Source: Actinoallomurus spadix
GTDB lineage: Bacteria > Actinomycetota > Actinomycetes > Streptosporangiales > Streptosporangiaceae
DNA: 64,000 nt
NCBI RefSeq assembly: GCF_024055725.1
Contig: NZ_JAMXMX010000006.1
Coordinates: 62,001 to 126,000, forward strand
Direction of reading: 5' to 3'
The notes under the pieces are model-generated. The model did no database searches, was not told the DNA's origin, and worked only from the letters and a program-made list of their open reading frames with translations. Made by a program: the position numbers and the translations under genes. Numbering within the stretch: the first letter of the stretch is position 1; every line of letters begins with the position of its first letter. Of the stretch, positions 8,619 to 17,783 are shown piece after piece.

Positions 8619-9329
8619 ATGTCGATACGCACCGCCGTCATTGCCGGCTGCGCCGCGGGGTTCTGCACGTTAATGACCGGTACGGCCGTGGCGCGCACCC
8701 ACACGCCGACGTCGGAACCCGGCCTGCTGCACCAGCGGCTGGCCGGGGCGCTGCTGCGGGCGGTGGGAGTCCGCTGGGTCTCCAGCGGGCACTGCTCCCG
8801 GCGGCGTGACTCGCGCTGCACCTCGTTCGAGGGGCTGCGGGCGTCGACGTTCGCCGGGCTGCTGGCGCTGAAGGAGGCCAGCCACTGCCACCTGACCGTC
8901 TCCGGCGGCACCGAGGCGGGACACGCGGCGGGACGCTACAGCCACGGCGCGGGCTACAAGCTCGACCTGCTGCCCAACCGGTGCCTCGACAGGTACATCC
9001 CGCAGCACTTCGATCGCCTCCCCACGCGGGGCGACGGTGCGGCGCAGTACCGGGCGCCGGGGCCGGTGACGTTCGCCCGTGAGCGGTCGCACTGGGACAT
9101 CACGTTCGGCGGCGTACCGGACTCCCTGGCCGGCCGCAAGGACACCAGACCGTCACCCGGCCGGGATCCCGTACGGGGCGAGGACAGGCCCGGGACGGAC
9201 CTGGAGAGGCCGGGAGCCGGCCACGCACCCGGCCGCCTGCCGGGTGCGCCCGGGCCGGACGTCTCGGACCGCGGCGCCCCCGGCGTTCCGGGCGTTCCCG
9301 GGATGGATGACGACGACGCGGACGACTAG
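8619..9329 (+). CDS. exported M15/Hedgehog-like zinc peptidase-fold protein
   Basis: 236 aa. Signal peptide (MSIRTAVIAGCAAGFCTLMTG...AVA). The middle has SGGTEAGH, then YSHGAGYKLD (His109, Asp116) and RSHWDITF (His158), matching the SxHxxGxxxD...HW/E zinc-ligand pattern of D,D-peptidases of the LAS/M15 group. Four or more cysteines (HC, RC, HCH, RC) could form disulfides. The last 60 residues are a Gly/Pro/Asp-rich tail ending MDDDDADD, probably unstructured. RBS GGGAGGG 5 nt upstream of ATG 8619. It may act on peptidoglycan or be a recognition protein; catalytic activity is inferred. Confidence 0.72.
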   Translation: MSIRTAVIAGCAAGFCTLMTGTAVARTHTPTSEPGLLHQRLAGALLRAVGVRWVSSGHCSRRRDSRCTSFEGLRASTFAGLLALKEASHCHLTVSGGTEAGHAAGRYSHGAGYKLDLLPNRCLDRYIPQHFDRLPTRGDGAAQYRAPGPVTFARERSHWDITFGGVPDSLAGRKDTRPSPGRDPVRGEDRPGTDLERPGAGHAPGRLPGAPGPDVSDRGAPGVPGVPGMDDDDADD

Positions 9330-9343
9330 GTTTCCCGTGAAAC
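9330..9343. promoter_or_regulatory. parS-like ParB-binding site
   Basis: The sequence GTTTCCCGTGAAAC matches the bacterial parS core GTTTCACGTGAAAC at 13 of 14 positions. It lies directly after the stop of the exported protein and before the asd terminator hairpin, i.e. intergenic. By simple arithmetic a 13/14 match is expected about 0.01 times in 64 kb of even composition. ParB binding is inferred. Confidence 0.5.
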
Positions 9344-9348
9344 ATGAG

Positions 9349-9379
9349 CGTCCCGGCGGTGCGCCGCACCGCCGGGACG
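9349..9379. terminator. terminator hairpin (asd side / exported protein side)
   Basis: cgtcccggcggtgc (9349-9362) pairs perfectly with 9366-9379 around a 3-nt loop: a 14-bp GC-rich stem between two convergent genes, 12 nt from the asd stop. Confidence 0.75.
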
Positions 9380-9390
9380 TCTCGGGTCGA

Positions 9391-10455
9391 TCAGAACTCG
9401 GCGGCGACCAGCTCGGCGATCTCCGCGGCGTTCAGCGCGGCGCCCTTGCGCAGGTTGTCGCCGCAGACGAACAGGTCGAGGGTGTTCGGGAAATCGATCG
9501 CCTGGCGGATCCGGCCGACGTACGTCGGGTCCGTGCCGACCACGTCGGCGGGCGTCGGGAACACGCCGTTCGCCGGGTCGTCCATGACGACGACGGTCGG
9601 GGCGGCGTCCAGGATCGAGCGCGCGCCCTCCACCGTGACCGGCCGCTGGAACGTCGCGTGCACGGCCAGCGAGTGCGTCGTGATCACCGGCACCCGTACG
9701 CAGGTGGCGGAGACCTTCAGGTCGGGGATGCCCAGGATCTTGCGGGACTCGTTGCGGAGCTTGAGCTCCTCCGACGCCCAGCCGCCCTCCTTGAGCGACC
9801 CGGCCCAGGGCACGACGTTGAGCGCCATCGGCGCCGGGAACGGCGACTCGGCCTCGCCGAGGCGGTTCTGGATCGCCTTGCGCACGTCGCCCGCGGTCTG
9901 GCCGAGCGTACGGTCGCCGGCGACCGCCTCGATCTCCGCGTACAGGCGCTCCGAACCGGCCACGCCCGCCCCGGACACCGCCTGGTACGAGGCGACGACG
10001 AGGGAGTCCAGGCCGTACTCCGCGTGCAGCGCGCCCATCGCGGCCATCATCGACAGGGTGGTGCAGTTCGGCGTCGAGATGATGTTCCGCGGCCGGTTCC
10101 GTACGGCCTCGGGGTTCACCTCGGGGACGACGAGCGGGACGTCCGGCTCCATGCGGAACGCGCCGGACTTGTCCACGACGATCGCGCCGCGCTCGGCCGC
10201 GATCGGCACCCAGACCTTCGACACCTCGTCCGGCACGTCGAACATGGCGATGTCGACGCCGTCGAACACCTCGGCGGTCAGCTCCTGCACGACGAGCTCC
10301 TCGCCGCGTACGGGCAGCCGCTTCCCGGCGGACCGCGCGGAGGCGACGAGGCGGATCTCGCCGTAGACGTCCTCACGGGACGACACGATCTCCCGCATGA
10401 CGGTGCCGACGGCACCGGTGGCCCCGACGAGGGCGAGGGTGGGCTTGCGGCTCAT
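9391..10455 (-). CDS. asd: aspartate-semialdehyde dehydrogenase
   Basis: 354 aa, full length. N-terminal NADP-binding [12 protein letters not shown], catalytic Cys131 in STPNCTT, and the [11 protein letters not shown] segment with the acid/base His. It reduces beta-aspartyl phosphate to aspartate semialdehyde, the branch point to lysine/DAP, threonine and methionine. Its ATG overlaps the lysC stop by 4 nt (ATGA), a classic lysC-asd operon. The operon ends at the hairpin 9349-9379. Confidence 0.97.
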   Translation of the reverse strand: MSRKPTLALVGATGAVGTVMREIVSSREDVYGEIRLVASARSAGKRLPVRGEELVVQELTAEVFDGVDIAMFDVPDEVSKVWVPIAAERGAIVVDKSGAFRMEPDVPLVVPEVNPEAVRNRPRNIISTPNCTTLSMMAAMGALHAEYGLDSLVVASYQAVSGAGVAGSERLYAEIEAVAGDRTLGQTAGDVRKAIQNRLGEAESPFPAPMALNVVPWAGSLKEGGWASEELKLRNESRKILGIPDLKVSATCVRVPVITTHSLAVHATFQRPVTVEGARSILDAAPTVVVMDDPANGVFPTPADVVGTDPTYVGRIRQAIDFPNTLDLFVCGDNLRKGAALNAAEIAELVAAEF

Positions 10456-10973
10456 CGGCCGGTACCTCCGTAGACGACGGCCTCCACCTGGTCCGCGTCC
10501 AGGTCGAACGCGCGGTGGGCGGCGGTGACGGCGGCGTCCACGTCGTCCTGGTCGACGACCACCGAGATGCGGATCTCCGAGGTGGAGATCATCTCAATGT
10601 TGACGCCCGCGTCGGCGATCGAGCCGAAGAACTTGGCGGTGACGCCCGGGTGGGAGCGCATGCCCGCGCCGATCAGCGAGACCTTGCCGATCTGGTCGTC
10701 GTAGCGGAGCGAGTCGAACCCGATCTGGTCCTTGATCTTGTTGAGGGCCTTGATCGCGGCCTGGCCGTCCGCGCGCGGCAGCGTGAAGGAGATGTCCGTA
10801 CGGTTCGTCGCCGCGGCCGAGATGTTCTGCACGATCATGTCGATGTTGATCTCGGCGTCGGCCAGCGTCGAGAAGATCGTCGCGGCCTCGCCGACCTTGT
10901 CGGGCACCCCGACCACGGTGATCTTGGCTTCGCTCCGGTCGTGTGCGACGCCGGAGATGATCGCTTGTTCCAT
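10452..10973 (-). CDS. lysC: internal in-frame start: aspartate kinase beta subunit
   Basis: An ATG at 10973 ([10 protein letters not shown]...) is in frame inside lysC and is preceded by GAGGGA with 7 nt spacing. It corresponds to the known internal start of the regulatory beta subunit of corynebacterial aspartokinase (alpha2beta2 enzyme). The product would be 173 aa with both ACT domains. Expression of the short form is inferred from the family and the well-placed ribosome site. Confidence 0.65.
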   Translation of the reverse strand: MEQAIISGVAHDRSEAKITVVGVPDKVGEAATIFSTLADAEINIDMIVQNISAAATNRTDISFTLPRADGQAAIKALNKIKDQIGFDSLRYDDQIGKVSLIGAGMRSHPGVTAKFFGSIADAGVNIEMISTSEIRISVVVDQDDVDAAVTAAHRAFDLDADQVEAVVYGGTGR

Positions 10974-11720
10974 CTGGTTTCCCTCGATGCTGGTCTTGAC
11001 CCAGGTGCCGGTCTTGTTGCTGAACGACGACCGCACGTGGATCGGCATGCCGTACCGCCGGGCGTACTCCACGCAGCGCAGGTGCAGGATCTTCGCGCCG
11101 CACGCCGCCATCTCCATCATCTCCTCGTAGGAGATGTCCGGGATGCGGCGCGCCGCCGGGACGATCCGCGGGTCGGCGGTGAAGATCCCGTCGACGTCCG
11201 TGTAGATCTCGCAGACGTCCGCGTCGAGGGCGGCGGCCAGCGCCACCGCCGTCGTGTCGGACCCGCCCCGGCCGAGCGTCGTGATGTCCTTGGAATCCTG
11301 GGAGACGCCCTGGAAGCCGGCGACGATCGCGATCGAGCCCTCGTCGATCGCGTCGCGGAGACGGCTGGGCGTCACGTCGATGATGCGCGCCTTGCCGTGC
11401 GTGCCGTCCGTGATCACCCCGGCCTGGGAGCCGGTGAAGGACCGCGCCTCGTGTCCGAGGTTGGCGATGGCCATGGCGAGCAGCGCCATGGAGATCCGCT
11501 CGCCGGAGGTGAGCAGCATGTCGAGCTCACGCGCGGGCGGAAGGGGGCTGACCTGGTTGGCGAGATCGACGAGCTCGTCCGTCGTGTCGCCCATGGCGGA
11601 CACCACCACGACGACGTGGTGTCCCTCCTGCTTGGTGGAGACGATGCGCTGGGCGACGCGCTTGATGCTCTCAGCGTCGGCGACGGAGGAGCCACCGTAC
11701 TTCTGCACGACTAGGGCCAC
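10452..11720 (-). CDS. lysC: aspartate kinase (alpha subunit)
   Basis: 422 aa. KYGGSSVAD at the N-terminus, [16 protein letters not shown] and [15 protein letters not shown] form the amino-acid kinase domain; two ACT domains follow (about 265-340 and 345-415; the latter contains the [11 protein letters not shown] motif). It phosphorylates aspartate as the first committed step of the aspartate family, normally inhibited by lysine plus threonine. The start is GTG at 11720. It is the first gene of the lysC-asd operon. Confidence 0.97.
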   Translation of the reverse strand: MALVVQKYGGSSVADAESIKRVAQRIVSTKQEGHHVVVVVSAMGDTTDELVDLANQVSPLPPARELDMLLTSGERISMALLAMAIANLGHEARSFTGSQAGVITDGTHGKARIIDVTPSRLRDAIDEGSIAIVAGFQGVSQDSKDITTLGRGGSDTTAVALAAALDADVCEIYTDVDGIFTADPRIVPAARRIPDISYEEMMEMAACGAKILHLRCVEYARRYGMPIHVRSSFSNKTGTWVKTSIEGNQMEQAIISGVAHDRSEAKITVVGVPDKVGEAATIFSTLADAEINIDMIVQNISAAATNRTDISFTLPRADGQAAIKALNKIKDQIGFDSLRYDDQIGKVSLIGAGMRSHPGVTAKFFGSIADAGVNIEMISTSEIRISVVVDQDDVDAAVTAAHRAFDLDADQVEAVVYGGTGR

Positions 11721-11961
11721 GCGTGTGCACTCCTCGGATCGGGATCAGGCAGTCGAACGCCGAGTCTACCGAGGTCAACGCGATACTCCGAGAGAATTGT
11801 CCCGCTATGCGAGATTTCCGGAAAGTCGTGTAACGCCCGGGAAACCTTGCGCGGAACGCCCCCGTCGCCGCGAGATCCGGGACGGACCTGGACGGCCCGC
11901 CCCTCGCCTCCGGCGCGAAACCGCCCCGGAAGACCCTTCACGAGAGCCGGCGACCCGACGA
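11721..11961 (-). promoter_or_regulatory. lysC upstream region
   Basis: A 240-bp gene-free stretch before lysC. The part near 11760-11830 is locally AT-richer (TTGACC at about 11776 on the minus strand and TAGACT close by), so a promoter is likely here, but I cannot assign a -35/-10 pair with correct spacing, and no attenuator or riboswitch was recognised. Confidence 0.3.
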
Positions 11962-12007
11962 CCGGCCGCCGGCCCCGGGAGGCTCACCATGGAGCCCCGG
12001 CGGCCGG
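11962..12007. terminator. terminator-like hairpin after the DUF5063 gene
   Basis: ccggccgccgg (11962-11972) pairs with 11997-12007, and an inner GGCTC/GAGCC stem (11981-11985 with 11992-11996) continues the structure. It lies 16 nt beyond the DUF5063 stop on the minus strand and insulates lysC. Confidence 0.55.
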
Positions 12008-12023
12008 CCGCCGGACCCGGGGC

Positions 12024-12596
12024 TCAGCCCGCGACGGGCTCGACGGGCTCCTCCATGACGTCCAGCCGGGCGCTCGCCGAGACGGCGTACAGCGCGCGCA
12101 GCGCCGCCCCGGCATGGTTGCCCCAGTGGTTGAAGTAGCTGTACTGCCACCACCACAGCGCCTCGAGCTTACGGTCCGCGTCGTAGTGACGAAGCCCGTG
12201 CACCAGGTCGCTCGCCACGTCCACCAGGTCGTCCGACAGGCGGTAAACGGTGGGCTCGGCGTCCTTGTACGGGTCGAAGACCTCGGCGTACTCGTCAACG
12301 GCGGTCAGTCGCTCGGCCAGCCCCTGCCGGATCATGTCCAGATCCGGGTCCTCCCCGACGTCCGGCTCCCAGTTGTCCGGCAGGATCACGTCGGTGCTGG
12401 CACCGAGCTGGGCCCCGGCCACCGCGATCTGCGACACCTCGAGCAGCAACAGCGGCACCGTGTGCCCACCGGCCTCACCCGTCGCCACGGCGTTCAGGCC
12501 GGTCAGGTAGTTGTGGGCGTGCTTCGCCACACGGTCGGCGAGCGTCAGCCAGCTGTGTTCAGAATTGCTGTTCTCAGCGATGCTGTTCTCAGACAT
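12024..12596 (-). CDS. DUF5063 domain-containing protein
   Basis: 190 aa, acidic, helical; [24 protein letters not shown] near the C-terminus is the recognisable conserved block of the actinobacterial DUF5063 proteins that sit directly after recR. The ATG at 12596 overlaps the recR end by 8 nt, so the two are co-translated. The N-terminus ([14 protein letters not shown]) is low-complexity. Function unknown; the constant linkage suggests a role linked to RecR repair or simply operon inheritance. Confidence 0.85.
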   Translation of the reverse strand: MSENSIAENSNSEHSWLTLADRVAKHAHNYLTGLNAVATGEAGGHTVPLLLLEVSQIAVAGAQLGASTDVILPDNWEPDVGEDPDLDMIRQGLAERLTAVDEYAEVFDPYKDAEPTVYRLSDDLVDVASDLVHGLRHYDADRKLEALWWWQYSYFNHWGNHAGAALRALYAVSASARLDVMEEPVEPVAG

Positions 12597-13188
12597 CGAG
12601 CAGTCTCCGTCCTTCGAACGCGCGACCGAGCGTGACCTCGTCGGCGTATTCCAGGTCGCCTCCCACCGGCAGCCCGCTGGCCAACCGGGTGACGGTGAGA
12701 CCCATCGGTTTCACAAGCCGGGCGAGATAGGTGGCGGTCGCCTCGCCCTCCAGGTTCGGGTCGGTCGCCAGGATCAGCTCGGTCACCTCACCGTCGGCGA
12801 GGCGCTGCATGAGCTCCCGGATACGCAGGTCGTCCGGGCCGACACCCTCGATGGGGCTGATCGCTCCGCCGAGCACGTGGTAGCGCCCGCGGAATTCCCG
12901 CGTCTTCTCGATCGCGACGACGTCCTTCGGCTCCTCGACCACGCAGATCACGTGGGTGTCGCGGCGGGCGTCGCGGCAGATCCGGCACTGCTCGGCCTCG
13001 GCGACGTTCCCGCAGACGCTGCAGAAGCGGACCTTGTCCTTGACCTCCCGCAGCGCCTCGGTCAACCGCGTGACGTCGGCGGGATCCGCGGCGAGCAGGT
13101 GGAAGGCGATCCGCTGTGCGCTCTTCGGCCCGACGCCGGGCAGCCTGCCCAGCTCGTCGATGAGGTTCTGGACAACCCCTTCGTACAC
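12589..13188 (-). CDS. recR: recombination mediator protein RecR
   Basis: 199 aa. N-terminal HhH ([20 protein letters not shown]), zinc finger CSVCGN...CRICRD, then Toprim ([37 protein letters not shown]). It loads RecA at gaps with RecO. It belongs to the conserved dnaX-ybaB-recR block, though a 221-bp spacer separates it from ybaB here. Confidence 0.97.
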   Translation of the reverse strand: MYEGVVQNLIDELGRLPGVGPKSAQRIAFHLLAADPADVTRLTEALREVKDKVRFCSVCGNVAEAEQCRICRDARRDTHVICVVEEPKDVVAIEKTREFRGRYHVLGGAISPIEGVGPDDLRIRELMQRLADGEVTELILATDPNLEGEATATYLARLVKPMGLTVTRLASGLPVGGDLEYADEVTLGRAFEGRRLLDV

Positions 13189-13409
13189 GGCCCCTCCCTT
13201 CTCCTCGTCGACGCGCTCACCGGCACCGGGAGCGCCATCATGACTGGACGTTCTCGTGGAGGCCGCTCACAGCGGGTGGACGCTCCTCGACGCGGCACAG
13301 GCCGCCAGGAGTGACGTCCCAGGCGCACTCCGAGACCTCCCGATCGAAGCGCGCCCGCACGACGGCACAGGGCGGGTCCACGATCGTGGGGTGGATCCGC
13401 CGCCTCAGG
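13189..13409. other. gene-free spacer between ybaB and recR
   Basis: A 221-bp gap inside what is usually a tight operon. No coding frame with a start signal, no clear hairpin and no promoter could be identified. Confidence 0.4.
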
Positions 13410-13757
13410 TCACATACCGGGCAGGCCCAGGCCGCCGCCCAGCCCCTCGGCCAATGGTCCCATCTTCTGCTGCGCGAGGTTCTGGGCCTCTTGCGACGCG
13501 TTGTTGATCGCCGCGACGACCAGGTCCGCGAGGGTCTCCGCGGTCTCCGCCGGGTCTCCCGGGTCGATGGCGGCCGGATCGATGACGATCTTGACGACCT
13601 CGTTCTGTCCGTTGAGGGTCGCGGTGACCAATCCGCCGCCGGCGGTCCCCTGGATCTCCGTCTCGGCGAGTTCGCGCTGCAGGCTGATGAACTGTTCCTG
13701 CATGCGCTGCGCCTGCTGCAGCATCTGCTGGATATTCGGCTGGCCACCGGGTTCCAC
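13410..13757 (-). CDS. ybaB: YbaB/EbfC family nucleoid-associated protein
   Basis: 115 aa. Glu/Gln-rich N-terminal helix ([21 protein letters not shown]), then the short beta-hairpin ([20 protein letters not shown]) and the C-terminal helix of the tweezer-like dimer that binds DNA. It lies between dnaX and recR as in most bacteria. Confidence 0.95.
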   Translation of the reverse strand: MEPGGQPNIQQMLQQAQRMQEQFISLQRELAETEIQGTAGGGLVTATLNGQNEVVKIVIDPAAIDPGDPAETAETLADLVVAAINNASQEAQNLAQQKMGPLAEGLGGGLGLPGM

Positions 13758-13973
13758 GGTGCTCTCCTTATTCGATCGTCCGTTGAGACGAGACTACGGG
13801 GTTCGTCCCCGATCCGGTATGCGGCTCCGGGCAACCGGTACCGCCGTCCCATAACACCCCTGACCGGGCGGCGAGCCGCGTACGGAGCACTCGGTGACGC
13901 CGCCGATCGGCGCAGGAGTATGCCCTGTTTCCGGCGGGATGACCCTGCCGTTACCGAGCTTTTCGCCGGGACG

Positions 13974-16094
13974 TCAGGTGTTGTCGAACTCCTGGATCAC
14001 CTTTCCGCCCAGAACCTGCTCGATCAGGGCCATCCCGGTCAGCGCGGCCTCGCTCCCCGCGTCCGCGTCCCCTTCCGGATCGACCTCGTCCGCCTCGTCC
14101 ACGGGCTCGGGCGGCGGCGGAACCGGGCTCGGCGGCGGCGCGGGGACCGGTGCCGACTGCGGCGACGGCGTCGTACGAGGCTCGCGGGCCGGAGCCGCCG
14201 GAGCACCCCAGCCGCCCGGGTCCGGGGGCGGCGACGCGGACCGCGCGGCCTGACCCGACCCCCCGGCGAGGACCGCGTCGATGCGCCAGTCGACGCCGAG
14301 GACCTCCTTCAGCGCGTCCCGCAGGACGGCGTCCTTGCCCCCGGTCGTGAACCCCCGCCGCTTACCGTCGTTGGCGAACGCGAGCGTGAGCACCTGGCCT
14401 TCGAGCGACGCGACCTCCACGCCCTCCATGAGGATCCACGCGACCTTGCTCCGCTGCTTGACCGCCTCCAGGATGTCCACCCACATCCGCCGGATCGCGC
14501 CCACGTCCACCCCACCGGCCGGCGCACCCGCCCCGGACCCCCCGCCCGCCGACACGGCGGGAGACGGCGTAGGGCCGGACGACGGTACGGAGGAGGACGA
14601 CGGCACGGAGGAGCCGGACGACTGCGCGGTGGACGGCGTCGGCCAGTCGGCGGCGGACGCCCGGCCCGGGGCCGGAGCCGCCCCGGACGTACGCGCCGGT
14701 ACGGGCCAGTCCCCACCGGGAGCGCCGCCGGACGGCTCCTCCCGCTGCGCGGCCCTCGCCTGAGGGGCGGACGGCGCCTGGGCGGCGGACGGGGCCGGCG
14801 GCTGCGGCCGGGCGGGCTCCGGAACCTCCGCCCGCGGCGCAGGACTGTGCGGCGCGGCCGGCTGCGCGTGCTGGGCGACGGAGGGCGGCGGCGCCGAGAC
14901 GGCCGGAGCCGGGGCCGCCGCCTGGCCACCGCCGAGGGCGACGCGGCGCTCCAGCCGCTCCAGGCGGGTCAGCAGCGAGGCTTCGTCCTCGTACGCCGCC
15001 GGCAGCAGGATCCGGGCACCGATCAGCTCGAGCAGCAGCCGCGGCGACGTCGCCCCGCGCATCTCCGTAAGGCCGGTGTGCAGCAGGTCGGCGGCGCGCG
15101 TCAGCTCCGCCGGGCCGAGCCGGGACGCCTGCGCCTGCATCCGCTCGAGCTCGTCCGGCGGCACGTTCAGCAGGCCCGTCGCACCGGAGTCGGGGACGTT
15201 CGACAGGATGACGAGATCACGGAAGCGCTCCAGCAGGTCGGCGGCGAACCGCCGCGGGTCCTGCCCGCCCTCCATCACCCGGTCGATCGCCGCGAACACC
15301 GCCGCCCCGTCCCGGGACGCCACCGCGTCGACGACCTGGTCGAGCAGCGACGAGTCGGTGTAGCCCAGCAGGGACACCGCGCGGGCGTACGTGATGCCCT
15401 CCTCGCCCGCGCCCGCCAGCAACTGGTCCAGGATCGACTCGGAGTCACGCGCGGACCCGGCACCGGCCCGAACGACCAGCGGAATCGCGGCCGGCTCGTA
15501 CGGCACGCCCTCCTTCTGAAGGATGTCCTCGAGCAGCTCGCGGAGGGTGCCCGGCGGGATCAGCCGGAACGGGTAGTGATGCGTACGCGACCGGATCGTC
15601 CCGATCACCTTCTCGGGCTCGGTCGTCGCGAAGATGAACTTCAGGTGCGGAGGCGGCTCCTCGACGAGCTTCAGCAGCGCGTTGAACCCCTCACGGGTCA
15701 CCATGTGCGCCTCGTCGATGATGTAGATCTTGTAGCGCGCCGCCACGGGCGCGAAGAACGCGCGCTCCCGCAGGTCACGGGCGTCGTCCACACCACCGTG
15801 CGACGCGGCGTCGATCTCGATCACGTCGATGTGGCCGGCTCCGGACGGTCCCAGCGCCGCACAGGACTCACACTCGCCGCACGGCTCGGGAGTCGGGCCC
15901 TTCTCGCAGTTCAGCGAGCGGGCGAGGATGCGCGCGCTCGACGTCTTGCCACAGCCCCGCGGCCCGCTGAAGAGGTACGCGTGGTGGATGCGCCCGTTGC
16001 GCAACGCCTGCTGCAGCGGCTCGGCGACGTGCTCCTGCCCCTTGAGCTCGGCGAACGTCGCTGGCCGGTACTTGCGGTACAGAGCCAGACTCAT
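13974..16094 (-). CDS. dnaX: DNA polymerase III subunit gamma/tau
   Basis: 706 aa. AAA+ clamp-loader domain: P-loop GPRGCGKTSSA (Lys50), zinc cysteines Cys63/72/75/78, IIDEAH box and sensor SRTHHYPF. A Pro/Ala/Ser-rich linker (about 385-550) leads to the C-terminal tau region. I see no A-rich slippage heptamer, so a gamma form by frameshifting is not evident. ATG 16094 (MSLALYRKYRP) is chosen over an in-frame ATG at 16136 because the latter lies inside the SRP RNA gene. Confidence 0.96.
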   Translation of the reverse strand: MSLALYRKYRPATFAELKGQEHVAEPLQQALRNGRIHHAYLFSGPRGCGKTSSARILARSLNCEKGPTPEPCGECESCAALGPSGAGHIDVIEIDAASHGGVDDARDLRERAFFAPVAARYKIYIIDEAHMVTREGFNALLKLVEEPPPHLKFIFATTEPEKVIGTIRSRTHHYPFRLIPPGTLRELLEDILQKEGVPYEPAAIPLVVRAGAGSARDSESILDQLLAGAGEEGITYARAVSLLGYTDSSLLDQVVDAVASRDGAAVFAAIDRVMEGGQDPRRFAADLLERFRDLVILSNVPDSGATGLLNVPPDELERMQAQASRLGPAELTRAADLLHTGLTEMRGATSPRLLLELIGARILLPAAYEDEASLLTRLERLERRVALGGGQAAAPAPAVSAPPPSVAQHAQPAAPHSPAPRAEVPEPARPQPPAPSAAQAPSAPQARAAQREEPSGGAPGGDWPVPARTSGAAPAPGRASAADWPTPSTAQSSGSSVPSSSSVPSSGPTPSPAVSAGGGSGAGAPAGGVDVGAIRRMWVDILEAVKQRSKVAWILMEGVEVASLEGQVLTLAFANDGKRRGFTTGGKDAVLRDALKEVLGVDWRIDAVLAGGSGQAARSASPPPDPGGWGAPAAPAREPRTTPSPQSAPVPAPPPSPVPPPPEPVDEADEVDPEGDADAGSEAALTGMALIEQVLGGKVIQEFDNT

Positions 16095-16116
16095 GGGGGT
16101 CCGTCCTCGTCGAAAA

Positions 16117-16213
16117 GCAGAGGACCCCCCGCACACCCGTCAGAGCCTGCTTATCCTTGCTGCCTTCCGGCCCTGGGGAGGTTCACAGGATGGACGCCGT
16201 GCGAGGGGTCTGC
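16117..16213 (-). ncRNA. ffs: bacterial small signal recognition particle RNA (4.5S)
   Basis: The minus strand carries the SRP apical core: CCAGGGCCGGAAGGCAGCA is the GGTCAGGNCCGGAAGGNAGCA-like tetraloop and symmetric/asymmetric loop region. The ends GCAGACCCC...GCAC and GTGC...TCTGC pair to close the hairpin, and TTTT (16113-16116) follows. About 97 nt. It binds Ffh for co-translational targeting and sits just upstream of dnaX as in many actinobacteria. Confidence 0.92.
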
Positions 16214-16263
16214 TCCGAGTCTATGGCATCCGGCGCACGGGTTCGGCCCGTACGCTCGGCTTC

Positions 16264-16605
16264 ATGTCGAGCGATTCCGAGGACACGCCCGCACCCATCT
16301 TCCACATCGCCGAACGGGCCGACTGGGAGGCCGCACGGGACGCCGGCCGCCCGTACGACGTGTCGACCCGCGGCCGTACGCTGGCCGAGGAAGGCTTCAT
16401 CCACGCCTCCCGCGACGACGAGCAGGTCCGCAAGGTCCGGCGCGCCTTCTACGCCGACCTCGACGACCTCGTCCTCCTCGTGATCGACCCGGCGGGCCTG
16501 GACGTCCGCCACGAGCCCGTCGGCGACGACGTCTTTCCCCACGTCTACGGCCCGATCCCGCTCGAAGCGGTCATCGAGGTTCGCGCACTGCCGAAGAACC
16601 GGTAG
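16264..16605 (+). CDS. DUF952 domain-containing protein
   Basis: 113 aa. IFHIAERADWEAARDAGRPY, LAEEGFIHAS and DDLVLLVIDPAGL, then FPHVYGPIPLEAV define the DUF952 (glutathione transferase-like/ADP-ribosyltransferase-like) family. A -10-like TACGCT (about 16251-16256) stands 7 nt before the ATG, so the mRNA may be leaderless. It is divergent from ffs-dnaX. Function unknown. Confidence 0.9.
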   Translation: MSSDSEDTPAPIFHIAERADWEAARDAGRPYDVSTRGRTLAEEGFIHASRDDEQVRKVRRAFYADLDDLVLLVIDPAGLDVRHEPVGDDVFPHVYGPIPLEAVIEVRALPKNR

Positions 16606-16615
16606 GCTCTGCGGC

Positions 16616-16703
16616 GGAGGATTCGCCTAGTGGCCTAGGGCGCACGCTTGGAAAGCGTGTTGGGGGCAACCCCTCGCGAGTTCGAATCTCGCATCCTCCG
16701 CCA
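16616..16703 (+). tRNA. tRNA-Ser (anticodon GGA)
   Basis: 88 nt. Acceptor GGAGGAT (16616-16622) pairs with ATCCTCC (16693-16699), discriminator G, encoded CCA (16701-16703). Anticodon loop TTGGAAA reads GGA; long variable arm (TTGGGGGCAACCCC) and T-arm GAGTTCGAATCTC. A -10-like TAGGCT precedes it by about 9 nt. Confidence 0.96.
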
Positions 16704-16720
16704 GCTTGACCAGGCAAGAC

Positions 16721-16753
16721 GTCGGGCCGGTGCCCCACGGGTACCGGCCCGAC
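16721..16753 (+). terminator. terminator hairpin after tRNA-Ser(GGA)
   Basis: gtcgggccggt (16721-16731) pairs perfectly with accggcccgac (16743-16753), 11-bp stem, 17 nt after the tRNA. Confidence 0.75.
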
Positions 16754-16915
16754 GCGCTTCCTAGTCTTAGTTGGGCGCCAGACGCGGTACCCACTCACTC
16801 GACGATGCCGCGAAACGGCAGGACTGGGCTGGCTCCGTACAGCCAGCGCCGGCACGCATCGAGGCGGCTCAGCTTCTCCCGATCCGTGGTGTCAGAGCGT
16901 CACCCTGAAATCACG

Positions 16916-16954
16916 TTGAGATAGTATCGCTAGCGATTGTATCTACGTCGATAC
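16916..16954 (+). promoter_or_regulatory. promoter covered by a TetR-type operator
   Basis: TTGAGA (16916-16921), 18-bp spacer, TATCTA (16940-16945). A 24-bp inverted repeat fills the spacer: GATAGTATCGCT (16920-16931) against AGCGATTGTATC (16932-16943), 10 of 12 positions symmetric around TCGCTAGCGA. A second dyad, GTATC-N6-GATAC, spans 16939-16954. This is the architecture of a repressor-controlled promoter. Confidence 0.7.
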
Positions 16955-16976
16955 CATCGCCAGCAGGAGACTCACC

Positions 16977-17174
16977 ATGCGGCGTTGGTGGCGGTCTCCC
17001 GTAACGGGGTCGACTGTTCTGGCCTCCAGGCTGCCTATGGACCTGAGCAACTACTCAGCGCCTGGCGCAGGGCGTGAGCGGGGCACCAATTCGCCCGCCT
17101 CAGTTCGCTTGTCTTCCTCGCCCTCGGTCACCGTTTGTCAGTCTCGGCGAGCGATGAGTGGGCGCATGGTCTAG
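16977..17174 (+). pseudogene. short frame downstream of the orphan regulated promoter (truncated gene?)
   Basis: An ATG with a good AGGAG (about 16964-16968) lies 32 nt after the promoter -10, but the 65-residue product (MRRWWRSPVTGST...) is Ser/Arg-rich without recognisable domain. The next frame over reads ALVAVSRNGVDCSGLQAAYG, which looks more protein-like, so an early frameshift or deletion in the original gene is likely. The original function is unknown. Confidence 0.3.
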
Positions 17175-17783
17175 GAGTCACCGACGGCGCCGGTGGCCCA
17201 GGTCCCGCCACTGGGGATGGCTGCCGCCCTAAAGAGCGACGCGGTGCCCGTGGCTGGTACCGCGTCGGCGGTCCAGCGCTCGCCGGTCTATCGCAGCACG
17301 GACATCCCGTACTCCGAGAGGCTGGGCGAGAAGATGTCGTCGACGGCTACCAACCGGCCGCGGTCAGCCGCGAGGCCGAACACCACGCACGGCCGCTCCA
17401 ATGCTCGACCCGAAGTCCTACGCCTACCTGGGGGGAAGAGCAATCTCGATCAGACGCCACGCCTTCCGAGGGGCTGGCGATAGCCTCAACCTGGATGCCG
17501 GGTACATCAAGAAGGGCGTCTTGCAGGACCTCACGATTCGCACCGCCGCCGCGATCGTCAGCGCACCGGGACAGCGCACAACCTGACCACCAGCGTGTCT
17601 GACGGCCAACGGACGCGGGGGTATGCCGTGCGCGAGGGTCTCTCTTCGTGCATGCGCTCGAAGGCCATCTTCAGCGATGCGCGGGCTCCGTATGTGGACG
17701 ACGGCCGCCGGCACGGCACGGCTCCCGGCCGCGCTCTATGTCTCCGCCCCGCACCAACCTGGCCGGCGCCCGTCGCCCATCAG

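Larger units (their letters stand above)
16754..17783. other. decayed ~1-kb stretch behind tRNA-Ser
   Basis: No frame here has both a credible start signal and convincing protein-like composition apart from the short frame at 16977. Base composition is lower in GC and codon position bias is weak. A 61-codon plus-strand frame at 17401-17586 (SYAYLGGRAISIRR..., LDAGYIKKGVLQDL) reads like a protein fragment but I cannot name it. The location directly 3' of a tRNA suggests an old integration site; no second copy of the tRNA 3' end was found by eye. Confidence 0.5.

Noticed and set aside
13974-16094. programmed frameshift for gamma in dnaX
   Set aside because: No A-rich slippery heptamer could be found in the expected region.
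13311-16709. 1132-codon plus-strand open frame opposite dnaX
   Set aside because: Antisense shadow of dnaX and ffs: Arg/Gly/Pro-rich composition, no domain, no start signal.
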